From positions 23,580,001 through 23,644,000 of the forward strand of contig JAJNNQ010000040.1 in assembly GCA_027886175.1 (NCBI GenBank): a stretch of 64,000 nucleotides of DNA, written 5' to 3'. Positions 54,285 to 64,000 of the stretch are shown here, piece after piece. Positions within the stretch are counted from its first letter, which is position 1. The number at the start of each line of letters is the position of its first letter. The position numbers and the translations under genes were made by a program. The stretch is from Phylloscopus collybita. Its lineage: Eukaryota > Chordata > Aves > Passeriformes > Phylloscopidae. A model generated the notes under the pieces. The model was given only the letters and a program-made list of their open reading frames with translations, did no database searches and was not told the DNA's origin.

Positions 54285-54304
54285 TTTTTTTTTTTTTTTT
54301 TTTT
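54285..54304. repeat. T20 homopolymer
   Basis: Twenty T on the plus strand followed by a purine-rich AGGGAAGGAGAGAAGGGGGG-like stretch. Confidence 0.92.
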
Positions 54305-57300
54305 CCTGTGAGAAAGGGAAGGAGAGAAGGGGGGCTTAGACTGTGATGGAAGGAAAAGAATACATCACAGCTTCTGTGGAACCAGAAAACATCCCTGTGG
54401 TACCACAGTGCTGAGGAAGTTGTGGAAAACTGGTATGAAACAGGTATGACGCAAGATTAATGAACCTAAAATTCGATCTAACCATTGAAGAGAAGGAATG
54501 AATTTTAGTCCTGAAAGCTCAGTGTGACTGATCGTTCACAGGTATAAATTGGTGGAGTCCTATTAAATTCAGTGGAATCACGACGTTTTACACTCTCATA
54601 CAACACTCCAATTTGAATCTTGTTTTTATCTTTTATTTGTTCTGCTTTTCAAAGCAGTCCTAGTAAAACAAACCAACTGTGCACTGGAGGAATTTGCTTG
54701 GTGAAGAAATACATTCCAATTGTATCTTTCTAGCTGATACAGTTTGCTCAAGAAAATTATTTTTTTAATGAGAATTTTATTTAGTATTGTAAGAGCATTT
54801 TCAAGCATTCTTTTTAATAAGTGTTCTCAGATCCACTAAAGCAGAAAGCAACTTACTCTCCTCCCAAGCACTGAACATGGAAAGCTCCTCTCTTCCCTTG
54901 ACTGATATGTACAAGTTCTTCGTTATTAATCAGGACTAATTATTGTTTTCCTGGCTGTCCTACAGTCTTCTAATGACCATATTGATTAAACTGGAGATAC
55001 ACTGCCTAATTACATTTATGATGGCCATTCTGATGCTACTTGAACATTGTTATTAATAGATACTCAGATGTTACGGCAGTGTGTAAAACGAAAATGACTC
55101 TGCATTAGTCAGACAGAGCTAAGTCATATTCCAACATTTTGAAACAGAAAGGGCCCTAGAAAATGGTCTGTTTCAACACAGTTTTCAGTTCACATAAAGC
55201 CAGAAGTGTGCTTTCTCCATGAAGCTGTCATGCATCTGTTTTCATATCTCTCTGGGTGTCTATATGAGGTCTCCTCCTCCACCCCAGCAGCCTGGTATGC
55301 ACCAAGCCCTCATTCTGTCTACCCTTCTCAGAGGTTTAAAGCCAAGTAGTAAGTTAAGGAAAAGGCAAAACCAAATACCAGGTGTTGCCCATCTTTAGTG
55401 TACTTCAGGGTGCAGCTGCCTACGTGCTCCTCTACAGAAACACAAAGCAGATTATGTCCTCTGGGGCTCTGTGAGCAGAGGTCCCAGTTGTCAGTCTATA
55501 CCCAGATTACTGCACTGTAAAGGGGAAAAGAGCTACACCCTTTGGATGACAGCTGAATTTCTGAGAAAGTACTGAGGTGTTTCAGGTCAATATGTGTTTG
55601 TTTGCACAGCAACCATCTGGGGATCCACACCTCTTTTACCAAGGGATCAATCCTTGCACACTTGATGGTAACTCTGCCACCTTGTACTACAACGAGCCCC
55701 AGATCCTAGCCACTCTTTACATGTCCTGTAGGAAGTGTGCTCAGCTGTGTAGGGGGAAAGAGAGAGGATAAGAACATGAGCACACATATCCTTTCCTTCA
55801 GAAGTAATAAAGGGCAATTGCCAACAGCAGCAGCACTGATCACACAGTAGATGAATAACATACTCTGGGAGTTTTCTAGTTAAGTGGATGCTTCTTAATT
55901 TCATTTCTACAGATGTATATTTCTCTAAGCCATTCTTGAGTTGCTGCATATTCTGTTAAAACGTGCCCACCTCATGCTTTATTTTTTGAAAGGTAATGAC
56001 CATCCTTTTCCAATCACCTTTCCTACATATGGAGGGGTTAGTATCAGAGACTCTGCTGTGAACAACCATGCAGAAAACTGCACACAGGTCCTGACAGCAG
56101 TTGCTCGCAAGCGTATTTTTACGCCACCGTGACAATTAGCTAAACTTAATTTGACAGGAGACTTTGCTCTTCTTTTCAAAACCTTACACTGCCAGCATTA
56201 ACACACACCATAGTGAGATATTAGTTGGTGAGTTTTCTCATACCAGAAATTTTTGTGGGTAACTAATAAAAACCTACCAACCACAGAAAAAAAAAGTGCC
56301 TCTGCAATTATTTGCTTCTAAATATTTGTTTCTACTTTTTTAAAAATAACCTGCTCAAAGAGAAGTAAATCTTGCTGCTTGTGTCTGAGAGCAATTCTTC
56401 TTTAGCTAAAATATAACAAATCTGTCACTGTGTGTGACTGGAAGAATCCTAACTGTTCATGCCCACCTATTAGGAGGAAGAGGTCATCAGCTATGTTTAT
56501 CCATCCAGGCAACCCGGATGTCTTATTTGGCTGGACAGCAAGCTAGCAGAAGAATATCATATGCCACCACAAGACTATGTGACTTAAATAAGTAGCTAAA
56601 CTGAGTTCTTATACATCCTCACTCACAGCTCCTGCTGGAAGAAAGAATAAAAAGAAAGAACAGAATAAAATACTACAACTCAACAGGACCCTTTCATTTT
56701 TTAGTTTCTCTCATTTGACACCGTTTACATACTTAAATGATACCCCTAGCCTTTCTACTTTTCAAAGAACAGAACAAGTGACAAATGTATATCAATACTA
56801 CTGCATCAATGGACTGATGATACCACACCATTCAACTTGTGCAAAAGAAATGCTTCATTCACTGGACTGCTGGTTTTTGAGAATTCTCTCTGTCACAAAG
56901 TTTTCACTTACAGTTTTGTCACTGAAGTCTGGCCTCTGGAAATACACTCCATTCTATTTGATCTGGCTCTGATTTGTTAATTTCCTACTTTAAAACTGGA
57001 GGCTTTAAAATAGACAGCTATCACTAGCCCAGACCTAAGCACTGTGAGCCTTTGCAATACATCTTCTGAATCCCACAGTCTGTTACAGGATAACAGAAAC
57101 AACAGGGTTCAGAGCTTCAAATACTGTTCTCTAATGCAGCTTTTTGGAATGGCTCTGTAGTAAGAATAACAGCAAAAATTAAATTTAACAGTTCTCCACA
57201 GTTTCTAGGATGATACAGAAGAATTCTTTTTGCAAAGAAAACCTTGCAGAAGTTGACTTCGCATCTTCAAATTCTATGAATTAGTCAAACAAATTGTCTT

Positions 57301-57601
57301 AAATGAAAAAATGCATTCTATCTCTCTAGTACTTATACAAAGCTAATACTTCAGATCTGAAAAACTACTACTACTGTCAGAAGACATGTTATTTGGTTTC
57401 CACTGATTTACTGTGAAACCCAAATGTTACTAGCAATCTGATTGCATATGTGGTACCTGGCACTGTGACCCATCTTCTCAGCATTATTCATCTTTAGGTG
57501 CCAAAATTGATGCATCTTGTGGTGGCCAGAGAGAGAAAAAGCATCAGAACTTCTGAACTTCTTTTGTACACTTAGGCTACATCTGTGTCCCAGTGTCATC
57601 A

Positions 57602-57619
57602 CGGTATAAACGGTATAAA
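57602..57619. repeat. 9-bp tandem duplication
   Basis: CGGTATAAA occurs twice in direct contact. Confidence 0.93.
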
Positions 57620-59923
57620 CTCTAAATAACATCAATTCTACACCCTGAAGCTTGTGACTAAAAAGTGCAAATTTCACACTAGAGGTGAAGCCAATGTTTC
57701 ACTGGAAGTGTAAGAACTGATATCCCTACAAGAGTAAGCCAGCTGGCCGGCTGAGGAATAAGAACGGTGAATTTCATAGTTCCAACATCTTCTACCCGAT
57801 ATGGATGCGAGAGCTCGTGGAATACTGAGCCATGGTTTCATTACAAAAGACTTCATTTTGTTCTAGCAGCTAGTAGGACTGCAGCCATCCCTTTCACTTT
57901 CACCCTGTGACAAGCACATGAAAAGCTGTAATAATTTCAGGCATGAAAATGGAGTAACAAGGTGATAATGAACACTGAGTAGCTAAGAATTCCCATTTAC
58001 ATGGGATATCTTCCCAGCTGCACCAAGCTGTTTTTCTTTTAGCCCAATAACCAGAACCAATCTCATCAAGAGCTTTTGGCCATATATCTACCTTGATTTG
58101 AGGAGAGATTAAGTCTCAAATATTTCTTATGATTAAATAGAGATGTGACAGGTTTTACTCTATTTACGGCAACGGCTTGGTTAGAAGCTGGCTTCATACA
58201 GCTCCTATAAAGAAAACTACCAGTACACAAGCAGTTTTTTTGCCTGAGATTAAAGGATTACAGGAAAACCATATATGTGTCATAGAATACCAATTTTCTG
58301 ACCATTTCTCATTAATTTCTGCTTTAGTTACTGGTAGAAGAAATCTGTGATGAGCAAAAAGGATTTACATAGGATCAAATGTCTCAAATATACATCATAC
58401 TTGCAATGAAGACTCTGGAAAATCAGTCTGCTACCATGACTTACCTAGAGGTCTGGTAAGGGCAAGCAGAGGGCTCAGTTTCAGAAGGGAAAAGGACATA
58501 AACAGGGAGAAAGGGGAGCTGCTGTTGTAATGATATATTTATATACTATTTTACACAATTAAGCATTTTACAGTTTTAAAAAGTGATCTGCAGTATATTG
58601 GATTAGGCTCAGCAGAGTGTGCCTTGCTCTGATGGAATCACTGGAACTTCACTGGTGACAACTCCTGTCCACCCTATGGAAGTGAACTCAGAAGAAGCAG
58701 CCATTCATAGCTCACGAAACTTCTGCAATACACAATTTTTTGAGACAATGTGAGTGCAAATCAGTCAGTAAGGGTTTTGTCCACGGCAGAGAGGCCAACT
58801 TTAAATTGTATTTTTTCTAGGTTGAACTGAGATTGTTCAGATGAAACATTGCAGATAAACTTTTCTTACTAAACCAGTAAAACTCACTTCCTCAGCTGAA
58901 GTCCACTTACCATATTTTCTATTAGTGCCACCACGAGTAATTGCTACAGAACACAGATGCAGATCTACCAACATGGAGATACAGAGCTCAAAAACAAAGC
59001 TTCTCTAAAACTTGTTTATCAAAGGAAGTCAATAATTTAATTCTCAGAGATTATTATAAGCAACTATCTTACAGATTCTCTTTTGGAAACTTGTATATAT
59101 TCCTACAGTTAGAGGGGTTTTCCTTACAGAACAGGATATAGTCTATATATGCTGAGACATATTCTTAGTTGATTTACAAATTAATCATCTAACCAGCCTA
59201 TATTAGCCTTTCTGAACTTGAACCTAGAGAAGTAGTACTTTAGTTTTTGAAAAAGCTGGCAGTTCACATAGTAAGAATTTGGGGAGGGCCGAAGAGGAGA
59301 GAATGCCATGGAGATTACAGAATAACAGTTCATCTAACTAAGCTTGAGTTTGGGTTGTTGGATGATATGAGAAAATACCTTCCAGCATCTTCAAAGAGAT
59401 GGGGCACTAAAGAGCTTATCTGTGACAAACCTCTTTGTTTCTGCAGTCATCACTGAAGATACAGCAAAGGAAATGGAGGAGCTGCAGTTATGCATTTGCA
59501 ATACACAAAGTCCTTGTTTTCCCACTAGGCACTGCAGAATAGCAATTGTCCATTCACAGCACATAGCACATCCTCTGCATTTCAGAGCTAATATTTTTGC
59601 AGTTCTTAAACTAGCATGCTTCAGCCTAGTGTAGTTAATTTTTTTAACCCTATGGGGTTATGCACTGCAGGAGATAGGTGTGCTCACATTCAGTTCCTAG
59701 TTAGAGGAATTTGATTTTTAGGCATAATTTTTAAAGTTAAACTGAAGTATTTTCAAATTGCAGAGGATTTATATCTACAGCAACGTTTCAAACAGAGCTA
59801 CAAAAAGTCTCTTTCCACACATTGGAAAAATATGAAGAGTGCTGGTCATTGAACATACCTGTATATCAATGCAATTAACAACAGAGGTCTCCTGTGTTGG
59901 CTGGAGTTATTTTAAGACCACTT

Positions 59924-59940
59924 GTACACACACACACAAG
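59924..59940. repeat. (CA)n microsatellite
   Basis: GTACACACACACACAAG, a short CA run. Confidence 0.88.
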
Positions 59941-60327
59941 CTCTGACAAGTGGCTCTTCCTCTTATAATTTAGACTCACACTCTTGAAAACAATGTTAGT
60001 TTGATGGCAGCAGTTGCTTTCATTTACTGCAGCACACACTGCCCACTGTGATGCTGCAATATTCATTCAAGGCAGAGCAGTGGCTCAAGCATGAATTGAA
60101 GCTATATGCTATCAAACAGATGCCAGGTTACATCACTTCAACTCCCGAGCAGATTTCCACTTTTCTCTGTTTAGGTAGCAAAAGCTGTAAGAAAACTGGT
60201 GCTGATATAAGATGACCAGCTCTCCCCCCTCCCAGTGGGGATCTGTTTCTTAGACAAAGCTCAGGCTGCTTCTTAATTTTGAACTTCTGAACCCAAACTA
60301 AGTAAAGTAATCTAGGCATGTATTAAA

Positions 60328-60364
60328 AACAAACAAACAAACAAAACAAACAAAAAAACCCCCC
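60328..60364. repeat. (AAAC)n simple repeat with C run
   Basis: AAACAAACAAACAAAC-type run ending AAAAAAACCCCCC. It lies in intron 1 about 0.5 kb inside the exon 1 donor. Confidence 0.9.
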
Positions 60365-60849
60365 AGTACATGTACTCCTAAAAATGAGGCCGATATTCTT
60401 TTCTGCTTGACCTGTTTATTTCCAACTCTTCCTCCCTCTAACTCTCAGAAAAACTCACAGCCCTCTCAGGATAGGAACAAGTTTCTGTTTTCTTCTCCCT
60501 TCATCTAATCCAGACAAGTCCCAGGTCTCCTCTCCTGCCACAGAGCGATAGGAAAACATATAGAAAAATCAATCACACTTTCCCCAGTGGGGTCAGAAAG
60601 GACTACCACAAGAGATTATTTTTGCAATCTTCAGTAATCATCAAATGGTTAAATCAACACAAGTTAAAATTTTCATCTAGTTTGAATAAAGAGAAAAAGG
60701 GAGGAAATTCAAAAAACGGTTGCTGTAGTAACAATCACCAGTAAAAATCTTTTCCACTAAATAATAGTATTATCTCCCTCTCCCCCTCAAAATTCTAGCT
60801 CCCCTTCAAAAAACAATCATGCTGCCTCTTTTAGATTTGCTGTACATAC

Positions 60850-60870
60850 CTCAACCATTAAACAAGACAT
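60850..60870 (-). CDS. PDE7B: PDE7B coding exon 1 (PDE7B1-type N-terminus)
   Basis: On the minus strand this reads ATG TCT TGT TTA ATG GTT GAG (MSCLMVE) and is followed at once by a GTATGT splice donor (GT at 60849-60848). It is 21 coding bases in phase 0. Joined to the exon at 6152-6212 it reads MSCLMVERCGE, which I recognise as the N-terminus of PDE7B isoform 1. The family hydrolyses cAMP with high affinity; this exon carries no catalytic residues. The main ATG sits in a weak initiation context (T at -3, T at +4), and an in-frame second Met is codon 5. A CpG-rich promoter with a CRE lies about 0.3-0.5 kb upstream on the same strand. The exon is too short for ORF calling and was found by matching the protein and the splice sites. 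Confidence 0.93.
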
Positions 60871-60970
60871 TTAACCATAGTGGCAGTTCTGTGACCTTTG
60901 AATGCTGTGAAATCTCTAAGCGGTGCAGCTTGTTCATGAAGACTTGTACTGCAGAATCCAGTAACTGCAT
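60851..60970 (-). other. Upstream ORF 1, 39 codons, overlapping the PDE7B start
   Basis: An ATG at 60970 (100 bases before the main ATG) opens a frame beginning MQLLDSAVQVF. It runs 39 codons to TGA at 60853-60851, in the +1 frame relative to PDE7B, so it ends inside coding exon 1, one base before the splice donor. The context of this ATG is weak (T at -3). A second in-frame ATG follows at codon 12. If the leader is spliced at ATGCAG or CTGCAG the first ATG would be lost. No function is assigned to the peptide. Confidence 0.55.
60858..60878 (-). other. Upstream ORF 2, 6 codons, strong start context, TAATG stop-start overlap
   Basis: An ATG at 60878, 8 bases before the main ATG, has A at -3 and G at +4, the strongest initiation context in this stretch. 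It encodes six residues (MVKCLV) and stops at TAA (60860-60858), overlapping the first codons of PDE7B. The last A of this TAA is the first base of the in-frame PDE7B ATG for Met5, giving TAATG. Such overlaps can allow termination-reinitiation; that role here is inference. Confidence 0.55.
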
Positions 60971-61180
60971 CCAGGATTGGGAATAGAAATAAGTAACGAC
61001 AGCAAACAAAAATAATAATAAAAATTAAAAAAAAAAAAAATTAAAAGAGGGGGGAAAAAAGAAAAAGAAAAAAAAAAAAAGAAAAAAAAAAAAAGAAAGG
61101 AAAGGAAAGCAAACCTCCCCAAGTCCCCCAACCCAGCCAACAAAACCACCTTAAGAAGCAAAAAGGCTGGGGAAGAGAGC
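60871..61180 (-). other. PDE7B: PDE7B 5' leader (5'UTR, upper limit approximate)
   Basis: This is the sequence between the start codon and the GC-rich promoter, read on the minus strand. It contains two upstream ORFs overlapping the main start and a long pyrimidine tract (purines on the plus strand, 61012-61109). No transcription start can be fixed from sequence alone. An alternative reading is possible: the pyrimidine tract followed by ATGCAG (AG at 60966-60965), or by CTGCAG (AG at 60950-60949), could be the acceptor of a leader intron, with a non-coding exon in the CpG-rich block. I prefer the unspliced reading but cannot exclude the other. Confidence 0.65.
61012..61109. repeat. A-rich/GAAA purine tract in the PDE7B leader
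   Basis: On the plus strand it is runs of A with interspersed G and a GGGGGG block, including GAAAAA and GGAAA units. On the gene strand it is a long pyrimidine (mostly T) tract about 140-240 bases upstream of the PDE7B start. It is likely length-variable and hard to sequence. It could bind polypyrimidine-tract proteins in the RNA or mark a splice acceptor. Confidence 0.85.
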
Positions 61181-61341
61181 GCAGCTGTGTGCCCGGGCGA
61201 GGGCTGGGGCTCCGCAGTGTGCCGCCCGTGTCAGGCAGCGCAGGCCGGGCGGGCTGGGAGGCGCTGCCGGAGCCACGGGCACAGCGCAGCGCAGCGCAGA
61301 CCAATCCCGGCCGTGCTGCCAGCGCCGCCGAGAAGCCTTTG

Positions 61342-61353
61342 CTGTTTATGTTT
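61342..61353. promoter_or_regulatory. Forkhead-like motif CTGTTTATGTTT
   Basis: It lies between the CCAAT motif and the CRE. On the gene strand it reads AAACATAAACAG, containing ATAAACA, which fits the forkhead (FOX) core RYAAAYA. Motif presence alone is weak evidence of binding. Confidence 0.35.
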
Positions 61354-61367
61354 CCTCATCTCGGGAG

Positions 61368-61375
61368 TGACGTCA
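61368..61375. promoter_or_regulatory. Palindromic cAMP response element (TGACGTCA)
   Basis: This is a perfect 8-base full CRE, the binding site for CREB/ATF dimers, on the distal side of the CpG island relative to the gene. Rat PDE7B1 has been reported to be induced through cAMP, PKA and CREB in striatal neurons (from memory), and this site fits that. PDE7B degrades cAMP, so the site would close a negative feedback loop. Confidence 0.8.
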
Positions 61376-61380
61376 AAGGG

Positions 61381-64000
61381 TTTAGTTTTTCCTCTGCATG
61401 TGCTATTAATTTTAAACGACTACTATGGGAGGAATGTGGCAGTGATTTAGGCAGGCTACCCAGGGCGAAAGGAACCGGAGTTATGATTTATCTGTCCTGG
61501 ATTCAGCTCAGAAAGATTTTATATCCAGAGGTACCAGAAAGATCCAAAATATCCTCACAACATGGGGAAAGGCTATAAATATGCCTACATATATTGAAGT
61601 ATTCTCAAATATACACAAGATGTTTTCCAGGGAGAGCTGGGTTATCTCTATGGGTTGTGGTGCAAAATCAGTCCTGATTCTGCCCTCGCCCTACAGTAAA
61701 TCAGGAACTGCTTGTCTAAGTTCAGCAGTGTCACACCAGTGTAAACCTGGCTAAGGAGATAACACTGAGACTACTGTACACATCCTTCTATCAGTCAGCA
61801 GGAGCTACACTGCAGATTAGCAAACTGCTTTCCTTACCCCATGCAAGTCATGGACGCAGCCACCCTTGGGGGCTGATCTGGGCACACAACTGTTCCTCCA
61901 CCAGCAGATCACAGCCCAGCTGTGCTCACCTGGGAGCTCTGCTGTGGACCACCACACAGCCTTTCATTTCATACCATGGTCCGCATCAAAAGGCAAGAGA
62001 AGGGTAGAGCCTGGCTTTCAACATAACCGCACCATTGGCAGTGGAGAAACCACGCTGCTAAAGCTTCAAGAAACAAATAACATTCATCAAGGTCAATTAG
62101 CCTGGGCAAAAAAGGCCAAAACAGCACAAGATAATTGATAGGAGGTCAGTTGACAACAGTAACTGTTTTGTTATCTGCATCACTCTATTTTTATCGATTT
62201 GTTCTTCTAGGGAATCCTTTCAAAGGTCTCCGTCTATGAAGCACAATTAATTTCTAAGAAGTCTCAACAGTCTGTCATTTAATTTTAAAACACAGAGAAG
62301 TGCTTTTAAAAATGGGTAGGCAGAAAGCTTCTGAGAAAGAAATTTCTCAGTGGTCCACAGAACATGTAGAGTTGAAGTCATAGGAACTTTCCCATGACCA
62401 CCAATTGATTGTACCAAAATGCATCTCCAGAGAGGCCAAAATATTTAATGATTTTTGCTTACTGAAAAGTCTGTCTGTGCTATCACTGCTAATGCAATCA
62501 TCTTCCTAAACAAATGCTAAGGGTTACAGGGATGTAAGTGCTAGGACAACATCTTAAAAAGTATTAAATATGGTAGATATTTAAAAAAATCAACTAGAGC
62601 ACATTAATTTTGCTGACTGTACTTAGAGAACAGTATATGCAGTGTCTTGTTACTGGCTATTTTTAAAAGTATGGTTAGTCATCTATTATTCATGAACAGT
62701 TTTGATACAGGTGATCCTGCTGTGGAGTATAGATGCAAGAGTAGGAGATTTTCAAACGCCTATTTCAGTCCGATTATTTTCTTGGTTTTGCATTTTAGGA
62801 TCAATCTCATTAACAACATTACATTGCATTGCATTAGTGAGAGTCCAGGTACATTCTAGTTTTGCACAAAGTCCTTGGTCTTGTCTCTCTCCTGAACAAA
62901 CAAATTAGAGGTTACTTCAGCCTCCTGCAACCAAGTGGCCCTATGACAGTGAGTGGTCACTGTGGGCTCTGTGATGTAGAGGTTTCTTTGGTGAAAAGAT
63001 AGAGAGACCTGGAAGCACTTCTGATTGCAGTTTCTACTTGGACAAAGAATCTTAATGCCTGCATAAGGAGGTGCAAGTAAGGGTGGGAATGAGGAGGAAT
63101 ATCTTGGTTACCTCAGCATAGCCATGCGTTTCCATGATGGGGTGGGAAGGACTGATGAGAAAAAATGGGCTCCACCTAATAAAGGAAAAACTTCAGCATA
63201 GATTTGCTAATCTGATTTGATACATATGCTAAAACATCCTGTCAGGCTGGTGACATGCATGTCCAGATAAATGTGACCCACACTGGCCTAAACAAAAAAG
63301 CTGAAAAAGTTAAAACTGTGATTCTTTAAAAAATGTCATTGAAGGAAGAAGAAATAAAACAAAACAACTGATGCTCTAGACTGATGTAAACTGTGTCTAA
63401 ATAAACATAATGGAGCCAGAACACTTAAAGCAAGATCAAAATTACGACTTAATTGACATAACAGAAACTTGGTAGGGTAGAGTCATGTGAGTATGTGACT
63501 GGAATACTAATGCCAAAGAGCACAGCTTGTTCAAGAGCAAGAGGAGGAAACAACAAGAGGAAAAAAGGTGAAGGAGATTATGCCTCATATCTCACCGAGA
63601 TGTTCAGAATGCAGCAGGAAACATGCATTGAAAATTTGAGCAATATTTAAAAGACAAGAATATAGACATTGTTGGGAGATCTGCTGCAGATCCAGGCAGA
63701 TAAAGACAAACTCCTTTTGTTAGCAATTAGCAGGATTGTCCAAAGCATAGAACTTGGCCATAATGGGAGATTTTATTCATGCAGCTCTTGAAAAAAGAGC
63801 TGAGCTTGACTCAGACACCATGGTTCCTTCTCCCTGGAATAAGCATTATAGTATATATGGGAATCACTCAAGTTTATGAGCTTGCCTTTTTGAGTAGTCC
63901 TTCTTGATGAAATAATTTTTTTGACTTTCTTTTACAGTTCTGGTTTGGCATTGGAGATGCTTTAATATTTGTTTTTAGCTATTCTCCTTTCTTGTTATAG
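61381..64000. other. 5' flank of PDE7B
   Basis: Upstream of the promoter relative to the gene. Close to the CRE are a TAAT-rich patch (GCTATTAATTTTAAA, about 61402-61416) and a TEAD-like GGAATGTGG (61431-61439). Farther out there is only the decayed CR1 piece at 63440-63590 and unassigned sequence. In mammals the neighbour on this side is AHI1 (from memory); none of it is seen here. Confidence 0.5.
63440..63590 (+). mobile_element. Decayed CR1 endonuclease-domain fragment
   Basis: Translated in the frame beginning near 63441 it reads NYDLIDITETW, stop, ...VCDWNTNAKEHSLFKSKR, which matches the N-terminal endonuclease region of CR1 ORF2 (family pattern: YDLIxITETWW...DW...LFxxxR). It holds in-frame stops and is dead. 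It is the only part of CR1 here from outside the usual 3' end. Confidence 0.62.

Larger units (their letters stand above)
6213..60849 (-). other. PDE7B: PDE7B intron 1 (54,637 bp)
   Basis: The intron is bounded by GT at 60849-60848 and AG at 6214-6213 on the minus strand. It separates the seven-codon first exon from exon 2. It is AT-rich, has no convincing protein-coding frame, and carries most of the window's CR1 fragments, two solo LTRs, a near-identical 453-bp direct duplication, and many simple repeats. Rat PDE7B has variants with other N-termini (from memory), so alternative first exons or enhancers could lie here; none could be identified by sequence. Confidence 0.92.
46791..60849. other. 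Mostly unassigned 5' part of intron 1
   Basis: It holds two CR1 ends (51378, 53226), A16 and T20 runs, short duplications and the GC-richer block at 49620-49980. First introns often hold enhancers close to the promoter, but no specific element can be named. Confidence 0.55.
61180..61380 (-). promoter_or_regulatory. PDE7B: PDE7B CpG-island promoter
   Basis: This is the window's only strongly GC-rich, CpG-dense block; I count about 20 CpGs by eye between about 61178 and 61335. It lies just upstream of PDE7B exon 1. It holds a GC box (GGGCGG, 61247-61252), a CCAAT motif (61301-61305, inverted relative to the gene), three AGCGC units (61283-61297) and a full palindromic CRE (61368-61375). No TATA box is evident, as is usual for CpG-island promoters. 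A frame of 129 codons crosses it on the plus strand, which is expected in stop-poor GC-rich DNA and is not taken as a gene. Confidence 0.85.

Noticed and set aside
60841..61140. Retroposed (processed) PDE7B copy rather than the real gene
   Set aside because: Exon 1 and exon 2 are separated by an intron with consensus splice sites and a CpG-island promoter stands upstream, so this is the native locus.
61189..61578. 129-codon plus-strand ORF over the CpG island
   Set aside because: GC-rich DNA has few stops; the frame is antisense to the PDE7B promoter and has no recognisable protein features. The minus-strand frames at 60934-61304 are likewise leader and promoter sequence.
1..64000. CRISPR array, prokaryotic operon, phage or plasmid module
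   Set aside because: No regularly spaced repeats, ribosome binding sites or dense gene packing; repeats and splice sites show vertebrate nuclear DNA.

Overview
This window is AT-rich eukaryotic DNA from a vertebrate. The repeats point to a bird, most likely a songbird: CR1 LINE 3' ends in both orientations, and three solo LTRs of families I associate with bird genomes. There are no bacterial-style operons, no tRNA or rRNA genes and no CRISPR array. Almost none of the open reading frames are real genes.

The window holds the 5' part of one gene, PDE7B (high-affinity cAMP-specific 3',5'-cyclic phosphodiesterase 7B), on the minus strand. Reading in the gene's direction (high to low coordinates): about 2.6 kb of 5' flank (61376-64000); a compact GC- and CpG-rich promoter with a perfect palindromic CRE at 61368-61375 (about 61180-61380); a 5' leader with a long pyrimidine tract and two overlapping upstream ORFs; coding exon 1 (60850-60870, reading MSCLMVE); a first intron of 54,637 bp (60849 down to 6213); coding exon 2 (6152-6212, reading RCGEISFDSPDQ... 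to ...CVRML plus one base of the next codon); and the start of intron 2, which runs off the left edge. Exons 1 and 2 join in frame with consensus splice sites and give the N-terminus of the PDE7B1 isoform. Exon 3 and the catalytic domain lie outside the window.

The two introns hold mainly repeats and unassigned sequence. Intron 2 has a solo LTR at 2814-3350. Intron 1 has a pair of 453-bp direct repeats differing at one base (8816-9268 and 10606-11058), several CR1 3' ends, a solo LTR nested in an older CR1 with an exact 5-bp target duplication (32812-33246), an 18-base G run at 30554-30571, and a third solo LTR with an internal 21-bp tandem repeat (46004-46785). A decayed CR1 endonuclease-domain fragment lies upstream of the promoter (about 63440-63590).

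The parts fit together as follows. A promoter with a CRE drives an enzyme that destroys cAMP, which suggests negative feedback. The leader carries two upstream ORFs that overlap a weak main start codon, one ending in a TAATG stop-start overlap at Met5, so translational control is also plausible. I found no new multi-gene system. The best leads are the uORF arrangement and the near-identical intronic duplication.
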